From Anisus vortex (taxonomy: Eukaryota > Mollusca > Gastropoda > Planorbidae): a stretch of 64,000 bases of DNA. How positions within the stretch are numbered: position 1 is the first letter of the stretch; each line of letters starts with the position of its first letter. Positions 63,620-64,000 of this stretch are shown here, piece by piece. A program made the translations under genes and the position numbers. The stretch covers positions 30,449,382 to 30,513,381 of the forward strand of contig OX421507.1 of the NCBI GenBank assembly GCA_949126835.1, given 5' to 3'. The notes beneath the pieces were generated by a model that did no database searches, was not told the DNA's origin, and worked only from the letters and a program-made list of their open reading frames with translations.

Positions 63620-64000
63620 AGAACAGACTTGGAGCATTATTGACAAGTCTTAATGAGGTGTGACCTTTTCAAATGGAAGAGATCATAAATCTCCGGTGAC
63701 ATTTCCAGCCATTTTCATAAACAAAAACCATGATTTTTCTGGTGTTTGATAATTGATTTCAACCTCAACAGACAGTTCTGGTCTTTTAGAAATATACAAA
63801 GCATACAAGATTCGTTATGAGAAAACCGTTTTTATCATCAAAAGTGAGTAGGCGATAATTAATACTCGATAGTCGCGTTAGGTTAAATTTAGCTTTGTTT
63901 ATAAAATAAATTAGTCAAGAGTTGCGTCCTTGGTTATTAAAAAAACACAATGCGTAGATTCACAAAAAATAAAATTCTTTTTGATCAAGCAATTAGTTTG
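63620..64000. repeat. Dispersed repeat, inverted copy of 23.64-24.03 kb
   Basis: Reverse complement matches along its length, including accaaggacgcaactcttga and gagtattaatta. Runs off the window end. Confidence 0.85.

Overview
The window is eukaryotic nuclear DNA: AT-rich, with spliced coding exons, tRNA-derived SINEs, LINE fragments, DNA transposons and many minisatellites. It looks metazoan. The SINE and LINE styles and the protein divergence suggest a heterobranch (pulmonate-type) gastropod mollusc. That is inference; the species cannot be read from the sequence.

One host gene is certain. A CDK11 (PITSLRE kinase) orthologue runs on the minus strand from about 62.8 kb down to a stop at 21,027. 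I placed 16 exons (60,222 down to 21,027) whose splice phases all agree; together they encode 771 residues plus the stop. A 17th, upstream exon at 62,733-62,786 fits by phase. The initiator exon is not identified and probably lies beyond 64,000. The N-terminal half is charged and low in complexity (RE/RD/DE/S-rich). The C-terminal half is a complete kinase domain: [22 protein letters not shown] and APELLLG, then the conserved tail ending GFSLKF. In other animals CDK11 pairs with L-type cyclins and acts in transcription and pre-mRNA splicing.

1-20.8 kb holds no host gene that I can support. It contains a complete-ended, recently inserted Ty3/gypsy-type LTR retrotransposon (3,230-8,307; LTRs of 957 bp; TSD tggcc) whose coding region lacks reverse transcriptase. 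It also has a dead hAT transposon (12,715-14,463; TSD ttgtaaat). Each sits inside its own SINE copy. Large minisatellites lie at 8.4-10.1, 16.2-16.9 and 18.25-20.0 kb.

20.8-64 kb is the CDK11 locus. Its introns are built mostly of intron-specific tandem arrays with units of 13-55 bp, plus SINEs, LINE pieces, hAT-like and piggyBac-like MITEs. Summing my spans, tandem repeats make up roughly 23 kb of the 64 kb. Many arrays touch or lie within about 60 nt of a CDK11 splice site. One (36.6-37.2 kb) is an amplification of the exon end together with its 5' splice site. Others were seeded by transposon sequence: a 46-bp telomere-like array is amplified LINE codons, and a 38-bp array lies inside a TIR element that itself lies inside a SINE. 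How minisatellites are born in this gene and remodel its introns is the main story of the window.
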